Positions 1 to 9,017 of a stretch of 64,000 bases of DNA are shown one piece after another. The notes under the pieces are model-generated. The model did no database searches and was not told the origin of the DNA. It was given only the letters and a program-made list of their open reading frames with translations. Position numbers and translations under genes: made by a program. The first letter of the stretch is position 1. The number at the start of each line of letters is the position of its first letter. Source of the stretch: JAFGRU01 sp963665915 (GTDB taxonomy: Bacteria; Desulfobacterota; Desulfuromonadia; Desulfuromonadales; JAAYDE01); assembly GCA_963665915.2 (NCBI GenBank), contig CAXXSG010000002.1, positions 620,001-684,000 of the forward strand, given 5' to 3'.

Positions 1-383
1 AGCAGCATGAAAAATCCGCACTGGAGATTGCCCGCTGGCTTCAAACCGTGGACCTGGTCGATGAGGTGATTCATCCGGCATTGCCCTGTCACCCGGAGCA
101 TCATCTCTGGAAAAGAGATTTTTCGGGTTCTTCGGGCCTTTTTGCTTTTACCTTCAAAAGGGATTATTTGGAGGACAAAATGGCGGCGTTCATCAACTCT
201 CTCGAGCTTTTCGCTATTGGCTTCAGCTGGGGTGGGTACAAAAGCCTCATCACCGCCGGCAAATATCGACGATCAGAGAAATCGTGCTATACCGGAAAAA
301 CCATTGTCCGCCTTAACATAGGGTTGGAAGATTCCGAGGACCTCAGAGCTGATCTCACAAATGGAATGAGGTTTTTGAAATAA
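1..383 (+). CDS. metC: Cystathionine beta-lyase / Cys-Met PLP enzyme, C-terminal part
   Basis: This is the last ~126 codons of a gene that starts before the window; the reading frame is open from base 3. The product would be a PLP-dependent enzyme of trans-sulfuration that cleaves cystathionine to homocysteine, pyruvate and ammonia. The visible part carries the family's late C-terminal signature FSWGGYKSLI, preceded by the VIHPALPCHPEH region and the stretch that packs around the substrate. The PLP lysine lies upstream and cannot be seen. Cystathionine gamma-synthase or gamma-lyase share the fold, but the SWGGYKSL form fits beta-lyase best. Family assignment is firm; exact substrate is inferred. 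Confidence 0.85.
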   Translation, partial: QHEKSALEIARWLQTVDLVDEVIHPALPCHPEHHLWKRDFSGSSGLFAFTFKRDYLEDKMAAFINSLELFAIGFSWGGYKSLITAGKYRRSEKSCYTGKTIVRLNIGLEDSEDLRADLTNGMRFLK

Positions 384-466
384 AACAATTGGTTGGTGCG
401 GAAGTTTGGCCTGGTAGAATTGGCGTCCCGCGTGTTTAACGGTTATTATTTTTCGAGTGTAGCCAT

Positions 467-1417
467 TTGAAGCAGAAAAAGCTCATCTTAGCCTCGGTAA
501 TCCTGGCCCTTTTTCCATTTTTCTTTTTAGCCGGGCCAGGATACGGCTCAACTCGATCCTTCCAATGTTTTTGGGATCTGGGACACATTTTATTTTTTGC
601 TCTCTTTGTTTATTTTCTCCTTTCATTCTCAAAACGCCTTTCGAGGAAAACATTCTGGCGGCAATTCCTCTGGATTATCCTGATCACAATAGTTATGGGC
701 GCTGCCATTGAAATGGCCCAGGCCGGATTAAACCGGACACCAAGTGGTTCCGACATGTTGAGAAACATAGGCGGTTCTTTATTGGCGCTCTTTTTTTTGA
801 ATCCTTCTCGACAGTTGATATCCAGGGAGAAACTGAAAACACTACAAATGCTGACACTCCTGTCTATCGTTTTTTTTCTTTACCCATTTTTGGTTGCGTT
901 GACCGACGAATGGATTGCCCGGAAAGATTTCCCTGTCCTGTCTGACTTTGAAACCCCTATGGAAGCAAGTCGTTGGAACGGTGGTGCTGAAATAGAAATT
1001 AGTCGGGATGTTGCACAAAGCAGCAGATCTTCTCTGAAAGTATTGTTGAATACGTCCAAATATTCAGGGACCTTTCTGGAATATTTTCCTCGGAACTGGC
1101 AGGGTTTCAGTGTTTTATCTTTTGAGGTATACAATCCCTCTTCTGAGCCGCTCCAAATTACATGCAGGGTACATGACAGAGAACATACGAGGGGAATACA
1201 GTATTTTAGCGACAGGTTTAGTAAAAGGTACCTGTTGAAAAAAGGCTGGAACACTGTCCTCATTGATCTTGAAGAGGTGGCCAACGCCCCAAAAAGCAGA
1301 AGGATGGATATGGGCGAAATTTACGCCTTGGGAATTTTTGCGACTCAACTGCCCAAGCCCAGGGTGATTTATCTGGACAATGTGAGATTATTAAAAATGC
1401 CTGTGGGTTCACTTTGA
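467..1417 (+). CDS. VanZ-like membrane protein with C-terminal carbohydrate-binding-like domain
   Basis: A protein of 316 residues. The first ~150 residues contain about five hydrophobic segments (near 7-26, 36-52, 68-85, 102-116 and 127-146). Between segments three and four lies EMAQAGLNRTPSGSDMLRNIGG, which matches the E-Q...R..S..D...N..G pattern of VanZ-family proteins. The remaining ~160 residues are soluble, look all-beta and resemble CBM/CIA30-type galactose-binding sandwiches (for example the ends WNTVLIDLEE and VIYLDNVRL). The start is a TTG with a poor ribosome site, chosen because the first membrane segment follows directly. Function is unknown; a cell-envelope role is a guess from the domains. 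Confidence 0.7.
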   Translation: MKQKKLILASVILALFPFFFLAGPGYGSTRSFQCFWDLGHILFFALFVYFLLSFSKRLSRKTFWRQFLWIILITIVMGAAIEMAQAGLNRTPSGSDMLRNIGGSLLALFFLNPSRQLISREKLKTLQMLTLLSIVFFLYPFLVALTDEWIARKDFPVLSDFETPMEASRWNGGAEIEISRDVAQSSRSSLKVLLNTSKYSGTFLEYFPRNWQGFSVLSFEVYNPSSEPLQITCRVHDREHTRGIQYFSDRFSKRYLLKKGWNTVLIDLEEVANAPKSRRMDMGEIYALGIFATQLPKPRVIYLDNVRLLKMPVGSL

Positions 1418-1526
1418 ATAATTGAAAAAGGTAACGCCTTCCTCTTAAAGTGGTTTGAGTTGTCTCGCAATCGGGGAAACGGGCTGTCAATTTTTTACGA
1501 ATATCACCCTGAAGGAGTGTGACATT

Positions 1527-1757
1527 TTGTCGGACGTGAGAATTTTTACGATTAACGAAGAGGCGATTGAACTTTACAAGTTGCTGAAAATCGAGAACCT
1601 TGTCGTCAGCGGCGGTGAAGCCAAGTACGTCATTGCCGAAGGCCTTGTGTGCGTCAACGGTGAGGTGGAAACGCGGAAAAGGAAAAAAATCGTTCCCGGG
1701 GATGTGGTTACGTTTGAAGGGGAGACGATTCGAATTATTGCTCAACAAAAGTCATAA
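1527..1757 (+). CDS. S4-domain RNA-binding protein (YbcJ/RlbA-like)
   Basis: A 76-residue protein that is essentially one S4 RNA-binding fold. It has the typical YKLLKIENLVVSGGEAKYVI helix-loop and the VCVNGEVETRKRKKIVPGD core with clustered basic residues, as in the YbcJ family of small ribosome-associated proteins. The TTG at 1527 is taken as the start because GAAGGAGTG lies 8 bases before it. A longer frame begins at 1455 but would put this ribosome site inside the gene. It probably binds structured RNA or ribosomes. It is followed by a good terminator hairpin. Confidence 0.8.
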   Translation: MSDVRIFTINEEAIELYKLLKIENLVVSGGEAKYVIAEGLVCVNGEVETRKRKKIVPGDVVTFEGETIRIIAQQKS

Positions 1758-1816
1758 AGCATATCCGCAGCTTGACCACTCAAAAAAAGGAAGACCTTAC
1801 TACCCAAGCTGTTGAC

Positions 1817-1850
1817 AAAATCCTCGCTCTTTGGCGGGGATTTTAGTTTT
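1817..1850 (+). terminator. Rho-independent terminator after the S4 gene
   Basis: AAAATCCTCGC at 1817-1827 pairs with GCGGGGATTTT at 1834-1844 through 11 base pairs including one T-G, with a six-base loop, followed by AGTTTTCTGTTT. It sits 60 bases after the S4-domain stop codon. The rest of the gap up to 2138 shows no gene. Confidence 0.75.
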
Positions 1851-2138
1851 CTGTTTGTCGCCCCGAAAGAACTGCATGAATAACTCCCTTCCCGAATGGT
1901 AAAATCTTCGTGCACAACTAAACAATGAAGATTATTTTTTTCCCATAGGTATATTTTGAAGTGTCTATGCGATATTTCCACCATTCAAGTCGGAATGCAG
2001 AGAACAATTACGCCGGGAAAATTGACAAAATCCAAATAAGGGATATTAGGTTGAACAAAAGCCACGGGAATGTTTAAAATTAAAATTTATAAATGAACGA
2101 ATATTTGTGTTGGGGCAATTTGATTGCAGGAGTTTGCT

Positions 2139-3488
2139 ATGGAACTGTCCGCTGAAACGATAAGTTGGCTGATCGGGATCGTAGGTGCCGGTTGTGGAGT
2201 GGCCATCTATGTTACAAAGTCGTTGTATGTCAAAAAGATCGATGGCCTGAACAACGATCTTGCCGACAGGGAAAAACAGTTCAGTGAACTGAGACAGAGT
2301 TTGGAAGACAGAGAGAAAGAAATTGATAGTCTCAAAAAAACCTATGATTCAATGAAAATTGATTTTACGGCCTCTCCCCAAACGGAACTGGGAGCCAGGT
2401 TGCTGAAGGAACAGGTCGACGAAGGACTGGAGAAACTAGTTAAGGAAGTCCGTGCCGGCAGCGGTTCGGTCTACATTCCGGTTGACAAAAAATCCAATGA
2501 CGTCGGGCTGCGGTTTTTATCTATGTACCCGGATGAGCAGTTCACCCCCTCCTTGCGGAGAAGGATTGTGCCGTTTGACAGTCTGGCTGGAGAATGTTTT
2601 GAAAGCGGGGAGTACAAAAGAACAGGGCAGGATTCAGCGCCTTCCGGGCACTATCAGGCATTCGACAATGTAACCAAATTCAAAACAAAGACCACTCTCA
2701 GTGTTCCCCTTAAAATCGCGAATCAGGTGGTCGGGGTCGTTCAGCTTATTAATAAGCAGACAAGCGACCGGTTTTTCTCACCCGCCGACGAGGAAATCGT
2801 CAAACGATATGAATCCTCATTGGCTGAAAAAGTCGAACAATTCATATCAAATCCCGACAACATCCAGACGTTGGGTATCGTCAAGACCTACAAGGCCGAG
2901 GACGCGACCGTCATGTTCTGCGACCTGACCCAATCGACTCTTCTTTTTACCGAGATTGCAAATCCATCCTCTGCTATCCAGTGCCTGAATGAATATCTCG
3001 ACCTGGCTAGTGATGTGGCATTGCAGCATGGCGCCACCATTGATAAATATATCGGTGATAGTGTTATGCTGACCTTCAATGTGCCCAGACGAATCCCTTT
3101 CCACCGCGAAGCGGCGTTGAAAACGGCCATTAAAATCGAAGAACGCTTTGAGCAATTGAAGGCTGAGTGGATCGAGGTTGATAAAAACAAGCCTTCAATA
3201 TTTGAATCGATATTCAGCCGGATTTCAATGGGAACCGGTGACGTTTATTTTGGCATGACGGGACACACCCAGAAGAAGTCTCTGACAATATTCGGGGCTC
3301 CGGTCATTACCTCGATGTGCATGTGTGAAACAGCTCCCCGTGATCGAAACATGATCGTGTTTGATGAAAATATCAATGAGGTTCTCCCAGGTGGAGCCAG
3401 AACCGAAACCATCACCGGGGCGAATCTTGGAAAAGCGGGAAAATTTATCAAAAAAGGGTACCTTCTCCTGAATCGGGATTTTATCTAG
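2139..3488 (+). CDS. Membrane-anchored GAF + class III cyclase-like protein, active site degenerate
   Basis: About 449 residues: an N-terminal membrane segment (near 8-28), a coiled coil (35-75), a GAF domain (about 80-240) and a class III nucleotidyl cyclase homology domain (about 255-400). Both metal-binding aspartates are present (VMFCDLTQST and DKYIGDSVM). However, the motif that normally reads G..VN.A.R, giving the transition-state Asn and Arg, reads GAPVITSMCMCE here, so Asn becomes Ile and Arg becomes Cys. The domain may therefore bind nucleotide without normal catalysis, or act only as a sensor. The ATG at 2139 is preceded by AGGAG at six bases. No neighbour shares its pathway. Confidence 0.85.
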   Translation: MELSAETISWLIGIVGAGCGVAIYVTKSLYVKKIDGLNNDLADREKQFSELRQSLEDREKEIDSLKKTYDSMKIDFTASPQTELGARLLKEQVDEGLEKLVKEVRAGSGSVYIPVDKKSNDVGLRFLSMYPDEQFTPSLRRRIVPFDSLAGECFESGEYKRTGQDSAPSGHYQAFDNVTKFKTKTTLSVPLKIANQVVGVVQLINKQTSDRFFSPADEEIVKRYESSLAEKVEQFISNPDNIQTLGIVKTYKAEDATVMFCDLTQSTLLFTEIANPSSAIQCLNEYLDLASDVALQHGATIDKYIGDSVMLTFNVPRRIPFHREAALKTAIKIEERFEQLKAEWIEVDKNKPSIFESIFSRISMGTGDVYFGMTGHTQKKSLTIFGAPVITSMCMCETAPRDRNMIVFDENINEVLPGGARTETITGANLGKAGKFIKKGYLLLNRDFI

Positions 3489-3951
3489 CCGGTGAGGTTG
3501 AAAGCTTGCTCTATGTCCTGAAAAGGCCGTGCCCTGGGAGTGCCAATAGCAAACCTTCTTTTGCAATAGTTTCGGGCAAATCTCCAACCACGCCCGACCC
3601 TTTCTCAGAAATTTCTACAAAACAGCTGTTTTTCTCCATCTGGAACTTTTCGCTTACTTGGAGCTTTTGTCGACCACGTCCAGCTAAAATATGTTCTGAT
3701 TCGCTTTTTAAATATCTATTGATCTCTATCCTTTTTTCTATGTTTTTGCCGAGGATTCACCTGTCTTTTGCGACAAAGGACTGAACTTTGCAAAATGGAC
3801 AAAAAATATGTTGATTGCAACGCGGCAGCGTAAACGATTGGAGACAGGGCCGTGGCTTTTTAATATGTACCATTTTAGAAAACAAAAATAAAAACGAAAA
3901 AAAATAATGAAATCAATTTTTTGAAATATTTTTATTCATGTTGATGATTAG
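3489..3951. other. Intergenic stretch without a convincing gene
   Basis: AT-rich DNA between the cyclase-like gene and the tandem duplication. The only open frame (3506-3784, plus strand) has low-complexity composition, no ribosome site and no recognisable motif. Confidence 0.5.
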
Positions 3952-4081
3952 CTTTATTGGATGTTTTAAGTCATGCAAATAATTTTCTCCCAAAACCGCA
4001 TTGAACAAAAATGTCTTACTTTATTGGATGTTTTAAGTCATGCAAATAATTTTCTCCCAAAACCTGAACAAAAATGTCTTA
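3952..4081 (+). repeat. Tandem duplication of a ~65-base segment
   Basis: Bases 3952-4018 and 4019-4081 are almost identical direct repeats beginning CTTTATTGGATG and ending in AACAAAAATGTCTTAC. The first copy carries four extra bases (GCAT or equivalent) in the middle. They lie immediately before the signal peptidase gene. The second copy is overlapped by an artefactual upstream extension of that gene's reading frame. Confidence 0.85.
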
Positions 4082-4210
4082 CCTCTACTTAAAATACCTG
4101 AAAAATGTGGCTTCCTGGAAAGCTGGTTATGCAGGAAGGGCGCTGGAAGAAGCATAGATTCAATCTTTTTGGGCCGCAGGGATGAATCGGGAGTTGAAAG
4201 GTGTGTTCTT

Positions 4211-5065
4211 TTGATAAGCAATAAGCCGAGAAAATGGTGGCTGGCGGGATTATTAAGTCTTTTTGAGCCTGGCCTGGGGCAGATTTATAATGGGCAGGGA
4301 TTAAAAGGATTAATTTTCCTTGTGTTGCCACTTATATTTTTCCCGGCATTTTATTTTCTTTGCAGAGGCGGTGAACATCTTGTTTGGATTCTTGGCTCTG
4401 CTGCTGTTCTTGTCACGGTTTTCTACCTGGCCGCTGTTCTTGATGCTTTATTTACGGCAAGGAAATACGGGAATGAGTTCCAACCCAAAAAATATAATAA
4501 ACTCCTTTGTTACATAGGAATCGTTCTGCTGGTCGGTTTTGTGAACATCCAGATATCCAGTTTCATCAAAAACAATTATATCCAGGCCTATAAAATTCCC
4601 GCGGCAAGCAATGAGCCGACCTTGTTGATTGGCGATCATATTCTGGTCGACCGACACATAACTGCGAAAAATCCAAACCGAGGTGATCTGATCGTATTCG
4701 AATATCCTGAAGACCCTAACAAGGATTTTGTTAAAAGAGTTGTAGCTGTTACAGGAGATACTGTGGAGATTCGGAACAAGGTGTTGTTTGTTAACGGCCT
4801 GGCGGTATTGGAACCCTATGTCATGCATAAAGATGCTGCGGTGTTTTCGGCAAACCTGGGACCAAGAGATAATTTCAAGCTGGTTTCCGTGCCTGAAAAT
4901 TCATACTTTGTTATGGGCGACAATAGAGACAAAAGCTACGACAGTCGTTTTTGGGGTTTTGTTGAAAAACATGAAATCAAGGGCACTGTAAAAGACATTT
5001 ACTGGTCATGGGATGGTGTCAAGGATGTGGTACGTTGGGAGAGGATTGGAAAGACTTTCCGTTAA
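4211..5065 (+). CDS. lepB: Signal peptidase I with N-terminal multi-helix extension
   Basis: Membrane serine protease that removes signal peptides from exported proteins. An N-terminal region of about 100 residues carries three to four membrane helices (LSLFEPGLGQIYNGQ onward). The peptidase domain follows: the Ser box is IPAASNEPTLLIGDHILVDR, with the nucleophile Ser followed by Asn instead of the usual Met; the general-base Lys is in DFVKRVVAVTGD; the final box is GDNRDKSYDSRFWGFV. TTG at 4211 is preferred, with GAAAGG nine bases upstream. The frame is open back to 4040, but that part falls in a tandem repeat and reads unlike the family. Ser-Lys dyad intact, so likely active. Confidence 0.85.
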   Translation: MISNKPRKWWLAGLLSLFEPGLGQIYNGQGLKGLIFLVLPLIFFPAFYFLCRGGEHLVWILGSAAVLVTVFYLAAVLDALFTARKYGNEFQPKKYNKLLCYIGIVLLVGFVNIQISSFIKNNYIQAYKIPAASNEPTLLIGDHILVDRHITAKNPNRGDLIVFEYPEDPNKDFVKRVVAVTGDTVEIRNKVLFVNGLAVLEPYVMHKDAAVFSANLGPRDNFKLVSVPENSYFVMGDNRDKSYDSRFWGFVEKHEIKGTVKDIYWSWDGVKDVVRWERIGKTFR

Positions 5066-5263
5066 TGTTGGATACAAAATGCAGAGTATTTTTGCGAGGG
5101 AAATATGATTTTATTTTCAACATTTAGCAATGGAATAATCGATATTGAGAGGAAATATCAAGCAAGTTTTAAAAGAAGAAATATATCATGTTGATAAAAA
5201 ATGAAAATCCTCTAAACTTTTCATGTCCGAAATCAGTTCCCGACATGTGGAAATGAAAATATA

Positions 5264-5566
5264 ATGAAAAAATACAAGGTCATGCTTAAGGGTGAGAATT
5301 ATCTCCTCAATCTGGATGGGGAAATTGGTAAATTCGGCTTTTCAACCACACGATTTGTGAGAGCAGGTACTCCTGATGAAGCGGAAAAAATGGCAAAGAT
5401 ATTGGTGTGCCACGATGAGGACCTGAGAGGCAGCATCGTAAACGAGGGTAGCGGCCCCCCGCTTCTGAATGTGGAAAAATTAGCGGAAATCAACTTTCTC
5501 CATTTTTTGCTCAAAAAACGGAGCAAAAAGTGTTTTGAGTTTCATTCGGAAGATGAAGGTGAGTAA
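5264..5566 (+). CDS. Small hypothetical protein
   Basis: A 100-residue soluble protein of no family I recognise. It begins MKKYKVMLKGENYLLNLDGE, has a predicted beta-rich N-terminal half followed by an amphipathic stretch (TPDEAEKMAKILV), and ends very charged. No membrane segment or signal peptide. The ribosome site before ATG 5264 is weak (GGAAATG). Composition matches neighbouring coding DNA, which supports a real gene. Confidence 0.55.
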   Translation: MKKYKVMLKGENYLLNLDGEIGKFGFSTTRFVRAGTPDEAEKMAKILVCHDEDLRGSIVNEGSGPPLLNVEKLAEINFLHFLLKKRSKKCFEFHSEDEGE

Positions 5567-5871
5567 TCAGCGGAGAACGTGTGATGAAACCCTCTTATAT
5601 TTTGTTGTTTCAATTGTTTTTTTGATTTTTAGATCAGGCAACTTTTCACGCCATTTCACATTGGCGAACAACTTATTTCCCCGCAAGAATGTTCGATTAG
5701 CAGTGGCTCGATCAAGGAAGTTTTGATCGAAACTGGTAGCAATTCCTCATCTTGAGCCAGGCGAGTGTCGGGAGTTTTCCCAAGGGATATCGCGGGACAT
5801 AAAGCCGGCCCGGTGGAAGTTCAATGTTTTCGGTCACTAAACCATCTTTTTCATGCTTTTGGTGGCATTCG

Positions 5872-6000
5872 TTATTCCTGGCCATTTTCCGATTCAACAA
5901 CCGGTTGCTTTCCGCCAAGCCAACGGATCAGTTCTCTTTGAATCTTGGCCTTGGTAAAAGGCTTGCCCAAAAAGCAGGCCATGCCGGTTTCTGGGTTTCG
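5872..6000 (-). pseudogene. Remnant of a response-regulator receiver domain
   Basis: Read on the minus strand, this segment gives ETGMACFLGKPF followed by TKAKIQRELIRWLGGK before a stop at 5872-5874. The GM..FL.KPF...KI...I..WL pattern is the end of a CheY-like receiver as found in hybrid kinases, including the conserved Lys-Pro. The upstream part of the domain is missing and the continuation is broken by stops, so it is a decayed fragment. The rest of 5567-6263 holds no intact gene. Confidence 0.6.
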
Positions 6001-6263
6001 CAAGATGCAAACCAATTAAAAACTTACAACTATTCAAAGAATAGGGCTCAAGACACTATTAAAGCTCTAAACCTCTTAACAATTCTAAAGGATTAGATTA
6101 TCTATCATTGTGCGGAGTTCGGGACTTGATGCTTAAGGATTACCCTGGAAGGTTTTCTGTGGTATAAATAAAAGCTAATCGGCTTTTCCAAGTGAACAGA
6201 GGCGTCAAAGGCCTGGCGGGTTTTTGAACGCCGGTATGAAAATTCTTTCGGAGGGTTATTTAT

Positions 6264-6866
6264 ATGCTTCAACAAAATTTCATCACCAAGCGCAGTGTTC
6301 TTTTTTTGATGATTCTGGTTTTTGTCCTTTCCGGGTGCGGCTACAATAAGATACAGGAAAACGAGGAGGGTGTATTCTCGGCATGGGCTGATGTGGAAGC
6401 GACTTATCAGCGTCGCGCTGACCTTATTCCCAATCTGGTGGAGACGGTCAAAGCCTATGCTTCCCACGAAAAGGAAACCCTGCAGGCCGTCACCAATGCC
6501 AGGGCGAAATTGGGTCAGGTGAATATTACGCCCAACAACCTGGGAGATGCGGCTGCTATTGAAAAATATGTGGCGGCCCAGGGACAGGTTACATCCGCAC
6601 TGTCGCGGCTTCTGGTTGTGGCGGAAGCTTATCCCGACCTCAAGGCCAGCCAGAATTTCCGTGATCTTCAACATCAGCTGGAAGGTACGGAAAATCGTAT
6701 CAATGTGGCTCGTCAGCGTTACAATGGTGCGGTACAAATTTTCAACAGCTCGATCCGCACTTTCCCGAATAATCTGACCAATAAGTTGATCCTTCACCTT
6801 GATCGCAAAGAACCCTTCAAAGCTGATGCCGGTGCATCAGAGGCGCCCAAGGTTCAATTTAAATGA
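6264..6866 (+). CDS. lemA: LemA family lipoprotein
   Basis: A 200-residue LemA-family protein. The N-terminus is a lipoprotein signal (hydrophobic stretch then LSGC at about 22-25). It is followed by the helical LemA core: NEEGVFSAWADVEATYQRRADLIPNLVETVKAYA and later ENRINVARQRYNGAVQIFN, both family signatures. GGAGGG lies just before the ATG. It overlaps the next gene by four bases (ATGA), and LemA next to TPM-domain proteins is a common arrangement. The biochemical role is not established; an envelope function is inferred from the lipobox. Confidence 0.92.
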   Translation: MLQQNFITKRSVLFLMILVFVLSGCGYNKIQENEEGVFSAWADVEATYQRRADLIPNLVETVKAYASHEKETLQAVTNARAKLGQVNITPNNLGDAAAIEKYVAAQGQVTSALSRLLVVAEAYPDLKASQNFRDLQHQLEGTENRINVARQRYNGAVQIFNSSIRTFPNNLTNKLILHLDRKEPFKADAGASEAPKVQFK

Positions 6867-7594
6867 TGAGAAAATTAACGGTTCTTTTACTATTGCTTCT
6901 TCTTTTCCCAATAGGGAAAGGGTTTTGTCTTGACGTGCCGAAACTGTCGGGCTACGTCAACGATCAGGCGGATCTGATATCCCCGGAGGTTGAGTTGAAG
7001 ATAGAAAACTATCTGCGGGAATTCGAGCGTACGGATTCTACCCAGGTCGCTGTCCTGACCATCCCTTCTTTGGAGGGAGAGGCCTTGGATGAGTACTCGC
7101 TCAAGGTCGCTGAAACCTGGGCACTTGGACAGAAAGAAAAGGACAACGGTGTCCTCCTTCTGGTGGCGAGAGACGACCGCAAAATTAAGATTGAGGTTGG
7201 TTACGGGCTGGAGGGAAACCTGACCGACCTTCTGGCCGGCCGGATCATTGATACCGAGATTACTCCCTATTTTCGTAAGGGAAACTTTGAGGGTGGTATT
7301 ATTGCTGGGATCAATGGCATCAGCAGTGCGGTTCGCGGCGAGTACACAGCAGACGCGAGAACCGCCTCGGGTAAAAAGCGGAAAAGCCCTTGGGGAGCAC
7401 TGGCCTTGATCCTTTTTTTGGGGCCATCCCTGCTCAGGTTTAGTTTTTTGGGCCGTCGCGGGCGAGGACATCGCCGTAGCGGCATGTTCTGGCTCGGCGG
7501 GCCTTTTGTCGGTGGTGGCGGCGGGTTTGGAGGAGGCGGTTTCGGAGGCGGTGGCGGCGGTTTTGGCGGTGGTGGCGCCTCGGGAGGCTGGTAG
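6863..7594 (+). CDS. Secreted TPM-domain protein with glycine-rich tail (YgcG family)
   Basis: 243 residues: signal peptide (1-22), TPM domain (about 28-150, with YVNDQADLISPEVE, DSTQVAVLTIPSL and IKIEVGYGLEGNLTD, all typical), one membrane helix (about 170-190), an arginine-rich turn, then a C-terminal run of Gly-Gly-Phe-Gly repeats ending GGASGGW. TPM domains occur in membrane-associated proteins linked to quality control. It is translationally coupled to lemA by a four-base overlap. The Gly tail is encoded by a GGN-rich tract at about 7508-7584. Confidence 0.9.
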   Translation: MMRKLTVLLLLLLLFPIGKGFCLDVPKLSGYVNDQADLISPEVELKIENYLREFERTDSTQVAVLTIPSLEGEALDEYSLKVAETWALGQKEKDNGVLLLVARDDRKIKIEVGYGLEGNLTDLLAGRIIDTEITPYFRKGNFEGGIIAGINGISSAVRGEYTADARTASGKKRKSPWGALALILFLGPSLLRFSFLGRRGRGHRRSGMFWLGGPFVGGGGGFGGGGFGGGGGGFGGGGASGGW

Positions 7595-7649
7595 GTCGGG
7601 AATTTACGTTAAAAAACCTTTTGGTTTTTCAGATACAGGAATGAGAGCC

Positions 7650-8285
7650 ATGCCCCAATTAACAAGCAAAAGTTTTTTCAGTGAAGAAGAGAAGAAGCAG
7701 ATAGAAGCCGCAGTCAAGGAAGCGGAAAGTCGGACCAGCGGGGAGATCGTACCGATGGTGGTGGACCAGTCTTATGATTATCCCCGTGCCGAGATCATTG
7801 GGGGCGGGCTTTTCTCGCTGGGCGCGGGCATCTTCCTGAGCTGGGCTTTCGGGGGGGAGTCGATCTGGATCTTCCTTCCGATCTTTCTGGCCGGTTATTT
7901 CCCCTTCAAGCTCCTGATTCGTAATATCCCAGCTTTGAAAAGGAACCTCATCTCCTCCGAGGAGATTGCCGAGGAGGTCGAGGAAAAAGCCCTGGTCTCT
8001 TTTGTGGAGCAGGGGCTTCACCATACCCGCGACGAAACCGGCATCCTGATACTGATTTCACTTTTTGAAAAGCGCGTTCACGTTCTTGCCGACCGTGGCA
8101 TCAACAAGGTGGTGCCTCTCCACACTTGGGAGGAAGTCGTCAAGACCGTTACAGACGGGATCCATGATGCACGCACCTGCGAAGCGCTTGTGGCAGCCAT
8201 CCGACGTTGCGGTGACCTTCTGGAAGAGAGCTTCCCTGTTAAAAAGGATGATACGGACGAACTCCCCAACCTGATCCTGGAATGA
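7650..8285 (+). CDS. TPM-domain membrane protein
   Basis: 211 residues. It begins MPQLTSKSFFSEEEKKQIEAAVKEAESRTSGEIVPMVV, the classic start of the second TPM type, followed by two membrane helices (about 48-68 and 70-90) and the remainder of the TPM fold (GILILISLFEKRVHVLADRGINKVV, residues 130-155). ATG 7650 is chosen over ATG 7641 because AGGA sits nine bases before it; the frame also runs back to 7506 without a plausible start. It completes the lemA-TPM-TPM set and likely acts with the previous two at the membrane. Confidence 0.88.
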   Translation: MPQLTSKSFFSEEEKKQIEAAVKEAESRTSGEIVPMVVDQSYDYPRAEIIGGGLFSLGAGIFLSWAFGGESIWIFLPIFLAGYFPFKLLIRNIPALKRNLISSEEIAEEVEEKALVSFVEQGLHHTRDETGILILISLFEKRVHVLADRGINKVVPLHTWEEVVKTVTDGIHDARTCEALVAAIRRCGDLLEESFPVKKDDTDELPNLILE

Positions 8286-8318
8286 TTTCGTAACACCCTC
8301 CGTCTTTTTTCTTTTCAC

Positions 8319-9017
8319 CTAACTTTCCAAAAGTATTGGGATTCTCTGGTCTATGACCGTTTCAGTGGCTGTCACCCGGGTTTTATAGGCCAGGGCTTCG
8401 ACGCCTCCCTCAACTACGTTTCGAAGCAGCCTGCCGTATTCGGGATCGATGGCGTCCGCTGGTTTGAATGAAATTACTTCCCCTCGCTGTACCAGAAAAA
8501 AAATTACTCCTCGGTATCCGCTGTTGACGGCAGTGAGCAGTTCATTCAGGTGCTTTTGCCCGCGGGTTGTTACTGCATCCGGGAAACAGGCCACATCCGG
8601 GTCGAGAGTGAGAGTGACGTTCTTCACTTCCAAGAGGATTTTCTCTTCCTTCCTTTCCAGAAAAAAATCGAGTCGGCTTTGTCCAAATGAATATTCCGGT
8701 GTGATCGCACAATCCTTGAATTCCTTGATCAGTCCATTCCGGAGACCCTCCTCTACCACTCGGTTGGCGCGGTGGGTATGGGTGTCGACCCAGTAACCGT
8801 TGACTTCGATTCTTTCAAGGGTGTAAGGGAGTTTGCGATTGGGGTTTTCACTACGTGACAGGAGTACTCGGTAGCCGGGTATGGCGCACTGCCTCATGCT
8901 TCCTGTGTTGGGTGTGTGGGCGGTTACCACGGAACCGTCCTCCAACTCTACGTCGGTGAGAAAACGCTTATAGCGGCGTATCAGTCGCCCTTTAAGCTGC
9001 GGCGCAGGGATTTTCAA
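8319..9017 (-). CDS. sfsA: SfsA family protein
   Basis: 232 residues matching SfsA (sugar fermentation stimulation A) over its full length: TAHTPNTGSM near residue 32, RSENPNRKLPYTLE near 55, SRLDFFL near 116, LEVKNVTL near 128 and PDAVTTRGQKHL near 147. The family has an OB-like N-terminal part and a nuclease-like C-terminal part with the D...E.K residues seen here, and has been proposed to bind DNA. TTG start with AGGAG seven bases before it. Convergent with the TPM gene and divergent from copA. Confidence 0.93.
   Translation of the reverse strand: MKIPAPQLKGRLIRRYKRFLTDVELEDGSVVTAHTPNTGSMRQCAIPGYRVLLSRSENPNRKLPYTLERIEVNGYWVDTHTHRANRVVEEGLRNGLIKEFKDCAITPEYSFGQSRLDFFLERKEEKILLEVKNVTLTLDPDVACFPDAVTTRGQKHLNELLTAVNSGYRGVIFFLVQRGEVISFKPADAIDPEYGRLLRNVVEGGVEALAYKTRVTATETVIDQRIPILLES

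Noticed and set aside
4040..4210. N-terminal extension of the signal peptidase frame
   Set aside because: It begins inside the tandem repeat, has no ribosome site and does not resemble the family; TTG 4211 has a good site.
7508..7584. G-rich tract considered as a G-quadruplex or CRISPR-like repeat
   Set aside because: It is explained by glycine codons of the TPM protein tail; G-runs are mostly two long.
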